Source of the DNA: Deltaproteobacteria bacterium
GTDB taxonomy: Bacteria; Desulfobacterota; Syntrophia; Syntrophales; UBA2210
NCBI GenBank assembly: GCA_019314085.1
Contig: JAFCZZ010000010.1
Location: 1-15,859, forward strand
DNA length: 15,859 nucleotides
Direction of reading: 5' to 3'
Shown: positions 6,864 to 12,907 of the stretch, piece after piece
Layout of the letters: each line of letters opens with the position of its first letter
Position numbering within the stretch: position 1 is the first letter of the stretch
The notes under the pieces: generated by a model
Told to the model about the DNA's origin: nothing
The model's database searches: none
The model's input: the letters and a program-made list of their open reading frames with translations, nothing else
Program-made: the position numbers and the translations under genes

Positions 6864-6929
6864 CTAGCCTCCCATCTCCAGCAGTTCGGACCACGTGCGG
6901 CGGGCGTTGAACTTGTTACCCGTCCTCAT
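6864..6929 (-). pseudogene. N-terminal remnant of a second DUF1064-like gene
   Basis: A 21-codon ORF, ATG 6929 to TAG 6864, with CTGGAGG just before the ATG. Its product reads NKFNARRTWSELLEMGG after four residues, matching NKYHAQRTWSEL at the start of the intact DUF1064 protein. An 18-bp stretch is identical between the two loci (6882-6899 and 6330-6347). The match ends abruptly after SEL and a stop follows, directly abutting the next gene's ATG. I interpret it as the 5' end of a disrupted paralogue that has kept its start and ribosome binding site. Confidence 0.55.
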
Positions 6930-7329
6930 GGGCCTCCAGCAACTCGGGGTGCTCGCAGACGTTGCCGATTACCTCCTTGTCGCAAACATCATGCAGCGCT
7001 ATGAATGGAAAAGGTTCCCCTTCCATGTTTAACCAAAAACAGCCAATCTGAAACACCACGTAGCCCATGATGTTTTCAGCTGATTCCTCGGTGTATCTCT
7101 GGCCTCGAACGATGTCCCCCTCATAGATGTCCTTGTCGTTCCTGTCCTTGAGGCCGGTGTACTGCATAAGTACAATGTCGCTTGCCCGTCTTGGGCTAAG
7201 CATGTCGGGCTCGTTGTAACCTACCTGCCAGAACAAGTGTCCACCTAAGCCAAGCCACAGATTGTCGAGGCCCCAGCGCATCCTGGCCTCCAGCTTGTCC
7301 CAGGCCCTGAACTTAACCTCTCTCTGCAT
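6916..7329 (-). CDS. YopX family protein
   Basis: 137 aa. The start REVKFRAWDKLEARM and the central LMQYTGLKDRNDKDIYEGDIVRG are diagnostic of the YopX family (named for a Bacillus phage SPbeta gene), followed by the usual VIGNVCEHPELL ending. Length is typical. Function is unknown; the family forms beta-rich oligomers and is common in early phage operons. ATG 7329 follows a G-rich site and overlaps the upstream gene by 17 nt. Confidence 0.93.
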   Translation of the reverse strand: MQREVKFRAWDKLEARMRWGLDNLWLGLGGHLFWQVGYNEPDMLSPRRASDIVLMQYTGLKDRNDKDIYEGDIVRGQRYTEESAENIMGYVVFQIGCFWLNMEGEPFPFIALHDVCDKEVIGNVCEHPELLEAHEDG

Positions 7330-7987
7330 CCAGCCCCCCTGTAGCGCTCTGGCATTCCGTTTCCAACATCTTCGCCAGTTTCAAGGCGGCAGCGGCTATA
7401 GCGGCGGATACGAGTTCCGCATCAGCTATATATTCTTGTAGCTGCGATCCTAGCAACTTGGATATGGTAGCCCTAGCCCAATCAGCCTTGGTATCTACAC
7501 GAACGTGATAGCCCATCGCCAACAGTTGGTGCCATAGTTCTATGCAGTCGGGCCAGTTCTCCGCGGGGTTCCATTTCTCCACGAACGCTCCTATACACCC
7601 TTGTTCATCGTGCCATTCGTTGGGGTGGTCGGTGCCCCGATGCCACTCCATGATTCTGGTGGCGATGAGGTCGATGTCAGATTGGTTCATGACTGCGCCT
7701 TCCCCGTCCTCTCGACGGGGTACCTCGATTCCCTGTTTTCCCAGCCATGCGGCCAGGGCGTTATTACAATCTGCCTTTGCTTCTGCACGGCTGATGCCGT
7801 ACTTCCGCGCTATTGCCCCAGAATGAAGGTCATAGTGGTCCTTGCAGAATTGCCAGCACGCCCGGCACGCCTTCTCTGCCGCTGCATCAGCCACAGCCTT
7901 AGGCCAGTCAGGATCAAGGACTTTGTCCGCGTAGATATCCCAAGCCTCGTCGCTACTTAGCTTCACGCCCGGTCTTGAAACACTCAT
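7313..7987 (-). CDS. hypothetical phage protein with ABA-sandwich-like C-terminal half
   Basis: 224 aa from ATG 7987 with a G-rich site (GGGGGATAG) upstream. Two parts are visible. Residues 1-98 are helical and Cys-containing (CRACWQFC), with a YGISRAEAKADCNNA helix. From M99 the sequence MNQSDIDLIATRIMEW...GAFVEKWNPAENWPDCIELWHQLLAMGYHVRV resembles small phage proteins of the ABA-sandwich type (WNPxxxxxxAxxVxxxM), here with a predicted Ala-rich C-terminal helix. The second half alone would be a normal stand-alone length, so this may be a fusion, or a second start at M99 may be used. No enzymatic motif is seen. Confidence 0.7.
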   Translation of the reverse strand: MSVSRPGVKLSSDEAWDIYADKVLDPDWPKAVADAAAEKACRACWQFCKDHYDLHSGAIARKYGISRAEAKADCNNALAAWLGKQGIEVPRREDGEGAVMNQSDIDLIATRIMEWHRGTDHPNEWHDEQGCIGAFVEKWNPAENWPDCIELWHQLLAMGYHVRVDTKADWARATISKLLGSQLQEYIADAELVSAAIAAAALKLAKMLETECQSATGGLDAERG

Positions 7988-7992
7988 CTTTT

Positions 7993-8085
7993 CTATCCCC
8001 CTAACACCTCAATAATCACCAGCCAGCCCATGGCGGCCAGCACCACAAGCTCAGCGCGCAGGACAATCTCCTCCAGTCGGGTCAT
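7993..8085 (-). CDS. small single-pass membrane peptide
   Basis: 30 aa (ATG 8085 to TAG 7993). A GAGGTGG site precedes the ATG by 6 nt and the ATG overlaps the previous stop as ATGA. Residues 10-29 are almost entirely hydrophobic (ELVVLAAMGWLVIIEVLGG), enough for one membrane span, after a charged N-terminus. Small membrane peptides of this kind are common in phage early regions. Function unknown. Confidence 0.55.
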   Translation of the reverse strand: MTRLEEIVLRAELVVLAAMGWLVIIEVLGG

Positions 8086-8243
8086 TGCGGCCACCTCATC
8101 AGGCCGCAGCACATATGGACCGGCCCCAGACCGACTGCCAGGTGCACCATGTCCCGGCTAACGTCCAGGTATACGCCGAAATGCCACCACCTAGGCCGCC
8201 AGTTGAAGTCAGCGTATGGGATTATCCCTCTGATTCTCATCAT
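8082..8243 (-). CDS. small hypothetical protein, Trp/His-rich
   Basis: 53 aa starting at tandem ATGs (8243 and 8240) with AGGAAGGG just upstream, 8 nt after the previous stop, and ending in an ATGA overlap with the membrane peptide. The sequence contains NWRPRWWHFG, a DVSRDMVHLAVG segment and HMCCG. I do not recognise a family. Together with the next gene it fills what would otherwise be a 260-nt gap in a densely coded operon, which supports both. Confidence 0.55.
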   Translation of the reverse strand: MMRIRGIIPYADFNWRPRWWHFGVYLDVSRDMVHLAVGLGPVHMCCGLMRWPQ

Positions 8244-8251
8244 GACCCTTC

Positions 8252-8488
8252 CTACAGTGCTTTCCGGGCTATCTCAATCATGCTGTCCAGCCGACATACG
8301 TACGTAACAATCATGTGTTCTAGGTTGCCAGCCGGATCGGGATGCCCCCGTCTAGCCCTGGCAATCTTCTCCAGGGCCGCCTTGTGGCGGTCACGCTCAG
8401 CTTTAAGCACCTCTATCAACCGAGCATTCCGGGCATTCTCAGACCGCAACTTAACCAGTTCAGAGCTATAGGTACAGGCCTCGATCAT
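8252..8488 (-). CDS. coiled-coil hypothetical protein
   Basis: 78 aa from ATG 8488, chosen because GTGGAGGTGAA precedes it and it forms an ATGA overlap with the upstream gene; the frame is open to 8563 without a good site. Residues 10-45 (SSELVKLRSENARNARLIEVLKAERDRH... region) form a heptad-like amphipathic helix, then an ARRGHPDPAGN linker and a second helix. Phage coiled-coil proteins of this type are usually unannotated. Function unknown. Confidence 0.7.
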   Translation of the reverse strand: MIEACTYSSELVKLRSENARNARLIEVLKAERDRHKAALEKIARARRGHPDPAGNLEHMIVTYVCRLDSMIEIARKAL

Positions 8489-9468
8489 TTCACCTCCACT
8501 TCCCGCCAGTCCGCTACGCCCAGCACTTCCTGCTTTCCGGCGACCCGCGCCCACGAGAAGCACTTCTCCAGCGCGGCCTCAGTGTCGCCCTGGTACTCGC
8601 CGGGCACCCTGACCTCCAGTGCTCGGCAGACAAGGCTCGTGCTGCCAAGCCCCATCTTGGCTGCCACGCGCATCAGGCGGCTCCAGTCAACACCCACGGA
8701 TTGCTCCACACCACCCTGCGCCGCCTGGCTGTCAACCGCCATCTCATCCGGGATCAGATCGTCCGGCCTTTCAATGTCAGGCGTCGGCAAGAGGAACTTG
8801 CCGGGCGGCAACTGCTGCAGCTGCTTAATGATGTCGGTCAGCGTGTAGGGTGCATGCAAGTTGATCACATAGACGGTCTTCTTCATGCCGTCCGGGCTGA
8901 CCTCGATGGGCTCGACCTTGAGCTGCAGCGGAATCATGCTGATGCGGCCTAAGGCGGACTTAATCAGGGTGATGGCAGAGTTGATGTTGCGAATCGAGTT
9001 CCAGCTTGATGTGTCCAGTTGCCACACACCCAGTCCGGGCACGTCGGGCAGCATAAACTGCAGGTTCATGATCGCTCGGCAGCCCTTCTTTTCGTACAAT
9101 GGGCAGGTGTCGGGATCGCAGGTGACTTCCCTCAGTTCCGTCTCTTTGCTCTCTCTCGTGGCAATCTCCCCCGTCCGGCTGTCCACCAGGGCATTAGCCG
9201 TCCTGCCGTCCCCCTTACACACCAGCCCGCGGGTCTGTGAGTAAGCCCGGTAGTACTGGCTTGCCCACTGCTCCGGCTCCTCAGTCGGAAACATGATCGG
9301 CAGCTCTTTGGGCTTCTCACCATGTACCGCCTGGACCTCGGGCGGGCAAACGAAATAGTTGACAGCTTTCGGGTACGGGCTCTTGTCGCCCTGGACCTTG
9401 ACGCCGAGGCGGATTTTGCCCAGGCGCGGCAGCCTGACTCTGTCGGTTACTCCTTCAATCGGACTCAT
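8485..9468 (-). CDS. Gp3/recombination directionality factor-like protein ('hydrolase or metal-binding')
   Basis: 327 aa from ATG 9468 after AAGGAGGGAG; the longer frame to 9603 has no such site. The opening RVRLPRLGKIRLGVKV, a FVCPPEV motif, four Cys (84, 117, 122, 130; CDPDTCPLY then C) and MNLQFMLPDVPGLGVWQLDTSSWNSI match from memory a phage family labelled hydrolase or metal-binding protein and grouped with phiC31 Gp3-like recombination directionality factors. The Cys set probably binds zinc or an Fe-S cluster. The C-terminus is more variable, with an unremarkable helical region. It follows the RecB-like nuclease by 15 nt, suggesting joint work in recombination. Family link is moderately sure; directionality-factor activity with this phage's tyrosine integrase is unproven. 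Confidence 0.7.
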   Translation of the reverse strand: MSPIEGVTDRVRLPRLGKIRLGVKVQGDKSPYPKAVNYFVCPPEVQAVHGEKPKELPIMFPTEEPEQWASQYYRAYSQTRGLVCKGDGRTANALVDSRTGEIATRESKETELREVTCDPDTCPLYEKKGCRAIMNLQFMLPDVPGLGVWQLDTSSWNSIRNINSAITLIKSALGRISMIPLQLKVEPIEVSPDGMKKTVYVINLHAPYTLTDIIKQLQQLPPGKFLLPTPDIERPDDLIPDEMAVDSQAAQGGVEQSVGVDWSRLMRVAAKMGLGSTSLVCRALEVRVPGEYQGDTEAALEKCFSWARVAGKQEVLGVADWREVEVK

Positions 9469-9482
9469 TGCTTCTCCCTCCT

Positions 9483-10232
9483 TTACGGCCTGCACAGCCG
9501 CCAATACCCGCATCCTGCAGGTGAGCAGTGCCACCCACACGGATTCGGCGGCGCTATGCCGGTCTGCATTTGCCTCCAGACGCCCTGCACCATGTCCAGC
9601 CACCAGGCGATGTCCGCCTGCGTGCGGCGGGTGCGTATCTCAGCCAGTTTGGGCGTCTTGTTCTTAACGGCTGCATGTATGGCGAAGTCTATGTCACGCT
9701 GTAGCAAGAATGCGTAGGCTGTAGCCTGTATATCCTGGTCCACGTCCGCCTGCGTGGGTGTGCGTGCTACGGTCTTGTGGTCCACGACCAGGTCGTCCAG
9801 GCAGACCAGGTCCACTATGCCCACGAAGTCCAGGTCCTGGCCGTCCAGCGGCAGCACGAGCTTCTCCTCGACGAGGAACGGCTGGACCTCAGGGGCCTTC
9901 TGCTCCCTGTACATCTTGGTGAGCCTTACCCCCTCGTCCTTGAGCCTGCCGGGGTCGTCACCTTCCCAGTCCACCTCGGGCTCGCTGGCCAGCTTTGCGG
10001 CCCAGGTGTCGCTGAAGTAGTCCAAGATGTCAGGGACGGGCATGTCTTCATGGGTATCTAGCTTATGCGTGAAGTTCCGGGCCAGGGCCTCGTGGTAGCA
10101 TGAGCCCTGGATCATGGCCCCCGCCGGGGGGATTTTGAGTCCCTTCCAGTAGCGGAACTCATACTGGCGGGGGCATCGCAGCCACATGTTCAGCTGCGTA
10201 TGAGACAGGTGCGGTCGTTTCTGCTCGCTCAT
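9483..10232 (-). CDS. RecB/Cas4-type PD-(D/E)XK nuclease with Fe-S cluster
   Basis: 249 aa from ATG 10232 (AAGAAGGTCAG site, ATGA overlap with the upstream gene). The N-terminus LSHTQLNMWLRCPRQYEFRYW is typical of the RecB nuclease superfamily. H47 in YHEAL, D141 in VGIVDLV, D151 and K153 in VVDHKT and Q169 in QATAYAF form the catalytic set. C20 plus a C-terminal cluster C232, C236, C241 and C247 match the four-Cys Fe-S pattern of Cas4, AddB and related nucleases, with one Cys spare. Predicted to act as a DNA exonuclease in phage recombination or replication. No Cas1, Cas2 or CRISPR array is present, so it is not a CRISPR adaptation gene. Confidence 0.92.
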   Translation of the reverse strand: MSEQKRPHLSHTQLNMWLRCPRQYEFRYWKGLKIPPAGAMIQGSCYHEALARNFTHKLDTHEDMPVPDILDYFSDTWAAKLASEPEVDWEGDDPGRLKDEGVRLTKMYREQKAPEVQPFLVEEKLVLPLDGQDLDFVGIVDLVCLDDLVVDHKTVARTPTQADVDQDIQATAYAFLLQRDIDFAIHAAVKNKTPKLAEIRTRRTQADIAWWLDMVQGVWRQMQTGIAPPNPCGWHCSPAGCGYWRLCRP

Positions 10233-10438
10233 CTGACCTTCTTGATCGGCGAGACGTTGTGTCCGCCGAACTGGGCCATGATGTGCGCGGCACACTTGAG
10301 GTAGCCCTCGGTGTCGTCCACAAGCACGTTCGGGCCAAGGACAATAGTGAAGACCATCTCCCGAACGTCGGCTGGCGGCACGTCATTATCGATAATCATC
10401 CCCTCATTGGGGCCAAACTGCGGCAGCTTAATGAACAT
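10229..10438 (-). CDS. small hypothetical protein
   Basis: 69 aa, ATG 10438 with GAGGAGG six nt upstream, overlapping the previous stop by 11 nt and coupled by ATGA to the nuclease gene. The middle, VFTIVLGPNVLVDDTEGYLKCAAHIMAQFGG, predicts a beta strand followed by a helix; the ends are polar. No family recognised. Position next to the nuclease could imply a role in the same complex, but nothing in the sequence shows it. Confidence 0.65.
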   Translation of the reverse strand: MFIKLPQFGPNEGMIIDNDVPPADVREMVFTIVLGPNVLVDDTEGYLKCAAHIMAQFGGHNVSPIKKVR

Positions 10439-10904
10439 CCACGGCCTCCTCTTCCAGCACTTCCTCTACGATCTTCATGCGGCGGGCAACTATGACGGGG
10501 TGAAGATCGTATACCCACTGGTCCTTCTTAACCCAAACAAGACCGAGTGACTGCCACCCGCTGGCTACCACGTCTTGGTAATGGACACGCGCCACAACGA
10601 CTGAGCCGATCTCTACACATGGTCGTATCGCGCCTGCCCAGGCCATAGCGTCCTTGTGGTTCGCAAAGATGTGGTAACCCGCCATGTAGCCCAGCGCCCA
10701 TGTTGTGTTGGGGATGTCACACGGTCGGCTGGGCAATATATTGCCTGTCTGCCAATCCTCGTACCATTGCCCCTGCTGGTAGGAGTTTTTAAGGTAGTAA
10801 ATCCCCTCGTACAGCCCGTCTTCTACCTTCACAAACACCTTCCAGCCCACGCCGTACTCGCCTTCATACTGCCGCGGGGTCTCGTCTACGATGTCTAAGC
10901 ACAT
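10428..10904 (-). CDS. phage hypothetical protein (MCLDIV-type)
   Basis: 158 aa from ATG 10904 after GGGAGGG at good spacing; the frame is open to 11051 but that part is low-quality, Arg-rich and overlaps another gene. The N-terminus MCLDIVDE, then GWKVFVKVEDG, GYHIFANHKDAMAW, and a late VVVARVHYQDVVASG followed by VIVARRMKIV, is a pattern I recall in unannotated proteins of bacterial and archaeal phages. It looks like a single beta-rich domain. Function unknown. It overlaps the previous gene by 10 nt. Confidence 0.72.
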   Translation of the reverse strand: MCLDIVDETPRQYEGEYGVGWKVFVKVEDGLYEGIYYLKNSYQQGQWYEDWQTGNILPSRPCDIPNTTWALGYMAGYHIFANHKDAMAWAGAIRPCVEIGSVVVARVHYQDVVASGWQSLGLVWVKKDQWVYDLHPVIVARRMKIVEEVLEEEAVDVH

Positions 10905-11344
10905 GGCTGGCCCTCCTCCCTCGCCAGTTCGCGCTCCCGGCGCTCCTTGGCCACGTTGTCCGCGTCCATGTCCCGCAGTTCTTGCTCGCTTGGCTTCTCG
11001 CCGCACACGAGGCAGCGGGCGTCCCGGTGCATGCCGTCTGGGTAGATGCACTCATAGTCCTCGCAAAAGTTGATTTTGCGGGCGAGTTCAATGATTGGCT
11101 CAAAGCTTTCAATAATACGATCCCGCTCTGCTTTGTCCACCTCCAACTCTTTCAACCGGGCTTCGTCTCTTTCCAGCATGGCAATAGTCTGCTTTAGGAA
11201 AGACCGGTAGTGCCCGGCCAAGCCGGCATAGTGCAAAGCGATGGCATCTTTGCCGTCGGCCTGGTCTCTGTTGTACTGAGCCGCGATTTCGAGTTCGCCC
11301 CTAAGCAGGTACTCCTTGAGTTCGTGCACGTTCTTGTAAGTCAT
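10895..11344 (-). CDS. coiled-coil protein with Cys motif
   Basis: 149 aa. Tandem ATGs at 11347 and 11344 follow AAGGAGGG; the second has better spacing. Residues about 45-90 form a long charged helix (RSFLKQTIAMLERDEARLKELEVDKAERD) likely to be coiled coil. After it comes a CEDYEC...CLVC set that could bind zinc, then another charged helix to the end. The start overlaps the upstream gene by about 44 nt, more than elsewhere in the operon, so a later start is possible. No family recognised. Confidence 0.65.
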   Translation of the reverse strand: MTYKNVHELKEYLLRGELEIAAQYNRDQADGKDAIALHYAGLAGHYRSFLKQTIAMLERDEARLKELEVDKAERDRIIESFEPIIELARKINFCEDYECIYPDGMHRDARCLVCGEKPSEQELRDMDADNVAKERRERELAREEGQPCA

Positions 11345-11735
11345 CATCCCTCCTTACTTCTTGTTCCAGGGCGCAATGATCACACAGGCATCTTTCGCCA
11401 ATGTAATGTGCCTTCCTCTCGTGGTGCTTGGGTCCGATGAGAATGGTGCACCTGTCGCACCGCAAATGTGCCTTCTCCGCCTGTTTCAATCTGGCTTCGG
11501 AACGCTTCAGCTCGACACTCTTCGGCAAAGTTATCTTGTTCATTCCCTGTCTCCACCATGAACGGAGTATCTCGCCGGCGATATAGGTGGTTTCTCTGTG
11601 TTCTCTCAAGAGGTTGGAAGCGCTGACCCTTGCCTCGTCCCATTCGTCACACAGGGAGCACCCCAACTTCGGGACCTTCTTGCCACTTACCCCGAGCAGG
11701 ACGTCGATGTTGCAACTAACGTTATTTTTTGACAT
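11301..11735 (-). CDS. hypothetical protein with two zinc-finger-like Cys clusters
   Basis: 144 aa, ATG 11735 after GGGGAGAACC. The N-terminal part has GCSLCDEW. Further on there is an alpha-helical KRSEARLKQAEKAHLRC stretch, then CDRC, a KHHERKAHYIGERC segment and CDHC. The CxxC pairs spaced by about 25 residues with His between them are typical of a small treble-clef or LIM-like zinc fold. No nuclease or DNA-binding signature is definite. It probably acts as a small phage accessory protein. Confidence 0.65.
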   Translation of the reverse strand: MSKNNVSCNIDVLLGVSGKKVPKLGCSLCDEWDEARVSASNLLREHRETTYIAGEILRSWWRQGMNKITLPKSVELKRSEARLKQAEKAHLRCDRCTILIGPKHHERKAHYIGERCLCDHCALEQEVRRDDDLQERARTQGVPA

Positions 11736-11771
11736 GGTTCTCCCCTTGCTCTCCGAAGTAGTATCAGCCTG

Positions 11772-11927
11772 TTATATCTGGTGTGGTCCTGGCCCGGCCC
11801 CCGTCTTGTTCAATAGGAGTGCCCGTCTCCTTTCCTCGTCTTTTTTGAGACTCTCAAGGGCACGGACCAGGGCCACATCCCATCGTGGCCTTCCCCGCTT
11901 ACGTTGAGGTGGTTCCGGATTTTGCAT
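11772..11927 (-). CDS. AT-hook-like small basic protein
   Basis: 51 aa (ATG 11927 to TAA 11772). The N-terminus PQRKRGRPRWD contains a textbook AT-hook core (RGRP flanked by basic residues), which binds the minor groove of AT-rich DNA. A charged helix ESLKKDEERRRALL follows, then a Gly/Pro-rich tail. The ribosome binding site is weak (GGATGGGCAG, rather far upstream), the main reason for caution; it starts 9 nt after the ribbon-helix-helix stop and fills a 200-nt gap. It could help regulate or compact DNA, including the AT-rich promoter region 300 bp away; that is inference. Confidence 0.5.
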   Translation of the reverse strand: MQNPEPPQRKRGRPRWDVALVRALESLKKDEERRRALLLNKTGAGPGPHQI

Positions 11928-11935
11928 GGGCACGC

Positions 11936-12172
11936 TTACTGCCCATCCTGGAGGCGTTTGTGGAGGGTCTCTATAGCCTGGCTTACTAGGTCAAGGGGCT
12001 CCCTGAAGAGGAAGTAGAAGTCAACCGCCTCCCTGGCAACCTGAGAGACCGAGACGAATCTTCCCGTCTGGTCGTGAAGGTAGTCTGCGTATTGCCCTAG
12101 TTCCTCTATTTGCGCAGCCGTTAACGCCACCGTGATGGGTTTAACGCCTCCGCCGTCTAGTTTCTTTCGCAT
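11936..12172 (-). CDS. ribbon-helix-helix (CopG-like) regulator, first gene of the leftward operon
   Basis: 78 aa, ATG 12172 with AGGAGGG four nt upstream. The segment KPITVALTAAQIEELGQYADYLHDQTGRFVSVSQVAREAVDFYF has the beta strand, first helix and SxSxVxREAV second helix of the ribbon-helix-helix fold. The charged C-terminal helix may mediate oligomerisation. As first gene downstream of a strong promoter it could autoregulate the operon, in the way small phage Cro- or Arc-like proteins do. Fold assignment is moderate; DNA target is unknown, though an AATT-N5-AATT element lies at the predicted transcription start. Confidence 0.7.
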   Translation of the reverse strand: MRKKLDGGGVKPITVALTAAQIEELGQYADYLHDQTGRFVSVSQVAREAVDFYFLFREPLDLVSQAIETLHKRLQDGQ

Positions 12173-12201
12173 CGGCCCTCCTGTTACATTGCAATTTAAG
12201 G

Positions 12202-12214
12202 AATTATGAGAATT
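12202..12214. promoter_or_regulatory. candidate operator AATT-N5-AATT
   Basis: Two AATT blocks separated by 5 bp (12202-12205 and 12211-12214), embedded in a GAATTA direct repeat, sit at the predicted start of the leftward transcript. A 13-bp inverted repeat TTAAG-GCG-CTTAA lies at 12301-12313 between the divergent promoters. Either could be a repressor site; only symmetry and position support this. Confidence 0.3.
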
Positions 12215-12222
12215 ACGAAACT

Positions 12223-12251
12223 CTTATACCATCGACTTTATGAACTGTCAA
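12223..12251 (-). promoter_or_regulatory. sigma-70-type promoter of the leftward early operon
   Basis: On the minus strand TTGACA (12251-12246) is followed after exactly 17 bp by TATAAG (12228-12223), a full -35 match and five of six at -10. Transcription would begin near 12216, 44 nt before the ribbon-helix-helix start codon. The DNA around it is clearly more AT-rich than the genes. Confidence 0.75.
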
Positions 12252-12344
12252 TAGATTAGGTATGTCTCCCCCGAAAACCGTAACTCCCATTGTAAACTTA
12301 TTAAGGCGCTTAAGACGAAGAATAACCGGGACGGTAGTTCCCTG

Positions 12345-12373
12345 TTGACAGTAAAACCCAAACATATTAAGAT
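12345..12373 (+). promoter_or_regulatory. promoter of the XRE-type regulator gene
   Basis: TTGACA (12345-12350), a 17-bp spacer and TAAGAT (12368-12373, four of six at -10). The start would be near 12380, leaving about 22 nt of leader with a GGGGGG ribosome binding site before ATG 12402. It faces away from the leftward promoter, the usual lysogeny-switch arrangement. Confidence 0.55.
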
Positions 12374-12401
12374 TTAGGGGAAAACGCATACTGGGGGGTA
12401 G

Positions 12402-12782
12402 ATGGAAGGCAAACTCACGAATGAACAAAAACTTGCCCAGCGAAAGCGGATAGCGCAGAGGGTGGCGGAGAGAATACGTGGAGAATTGGACCGCCAGATG
12501 ATGATTCAGGCGGAGTTGGCGCGGCGCACTGGCTTGCCGAGTATGACCATCAGCAATGTGGTGAAAGGAAGCAGCCTGCCGGAACTGGACACGCTGTTGC
12601 GTATCGCCAGGGTGCTCGGGCGGAGCTTGGACTTCCTGTGTTGGGAGAACGGCGAATCCTCAGAGGGCTGCCCGAACGGCCACATACCATACGACATTAC
12701 AGAGTTTTTCCTCTACACCTGGGCCAAGCTGTCGCCAGAAAAGAAAGAGGCCGTAAGGATTATGTTGCGATCCTTAAACTAG
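12402..12782 (+). CDS. XRE/Cro-CI-type helix-turn-helix regulator, probable phage repressor
   Basis: 126 aa, ATG 12402 with GGGGGG a few nt upstream. Residues about 30-80 form the five-helix XRE domain; the helix-turn-helix is QAELARRTGLPSMTISNVVKG (37-56) and the following LPELDTLLRIARVLGRSLDFL completes the domain. A short C-terminal region (about 95-124) ends with a WAKLSPEKKEAVRIML helix, often seen in small Cro/CI-type proteins and possibly for dimerisation. There is no peptidase (LexA-like) domain, so induction by RecA-stimulated self-cleavage is not expected. Divergent from the early operon and next to attP and integrase, it is most likely the lysogeny repressor. Confidence 0.85.
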   Translation: MEGKLTNEQKLAQRKRIAQRVAERIRGELDRQMMIQAELARRTGLPSMTISNVVKGSSLPELDTLLRIARVLGRSLDFLCWENGESSEGCPNGHIPYDITEFFLYTWAKLSPEKKEAVRIMLRSLN

Positions 12783-12809
12783 GTGGTACGCCGAAGTCTT
12801 TTGTCAGGA

Positions 12810-12835
12810 AGGAGGGCGGGGCTCCTATTATTTTT
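12810..12835 (+). terminator. possible Rho-independent terminator after the regulator gene
   Basis: AGGAG (12810-12814) can pair with CTCCT (12822-12826) around a 7-nt G-rich loop, followed by ATTATTTTT. The stem is short, so this is a weak call. It lies 28 nt after the regulator stop and just before the tRNA-derived segment. Confidence 0.4.
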
Positions 12836-12843
12836 GGCGGTAT

Positions 12844-12891
12844 GTCCTGATAAGACTGGGGTCAGTGGTTCGAGTCCACTATCGCCCACCA
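12844..12891 (+). other. attP: attP core: 3' half of tRNA-Ile(GAT) including CCA
   Basis: The segment is the last 45 nt of a tRNA plus CCA. Visible parts are the anticodon loop CTGATAA (anticodon GAT at 12849-12851), the 3' anticodon strand GACTG, a five-base variable loop, a perfect T arm (AGTGG / loop TTCGAGT / CCACT, 12864-12880), the acceptor 3' strand ATCGCCC and ACCA (12888-12891). The D arm and 5' acceptor (expected GGGCGAT) are absent, and only part of the 5' anticodon strand matches (GTC). A phage carrying the 3' part of a tRNA gene beside its integrase is the classic attP layout; integration would rebuild a whole tRNA-Ile. Phage-type genes on both sides argue against this being an end of an integrated prophage. 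Confidence 0.88.
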
Positions 12892-12907
12892 TTTTGTAAA
12901 ATTAGGA

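Noticed and set aside
8342..9717. Several plus-strand ORFs of 70-170 aa opposite the Gp3-like and nuclease genes
   Set aside because: They are shadows of well-supported minus-strand genes, without ribosome binding sites or recognisable domains.
9483..10232. CRISPR-associated Cas4
   Set aside because: The nuclease has the same Fe-S and catalytic pattern, but no cas1, cas2 or repeat array exists in the window; phage RecB-like exonuclease is the simpler reading.
12213..12428. 71-aa minus-strand ORF across the divergent promoter region
   Set aside because: It starts inside the regulator gene in antisense, lacks a ribosome binding site and contains both predicted promoters. The AT-rich DNA is better explained as regulatory.
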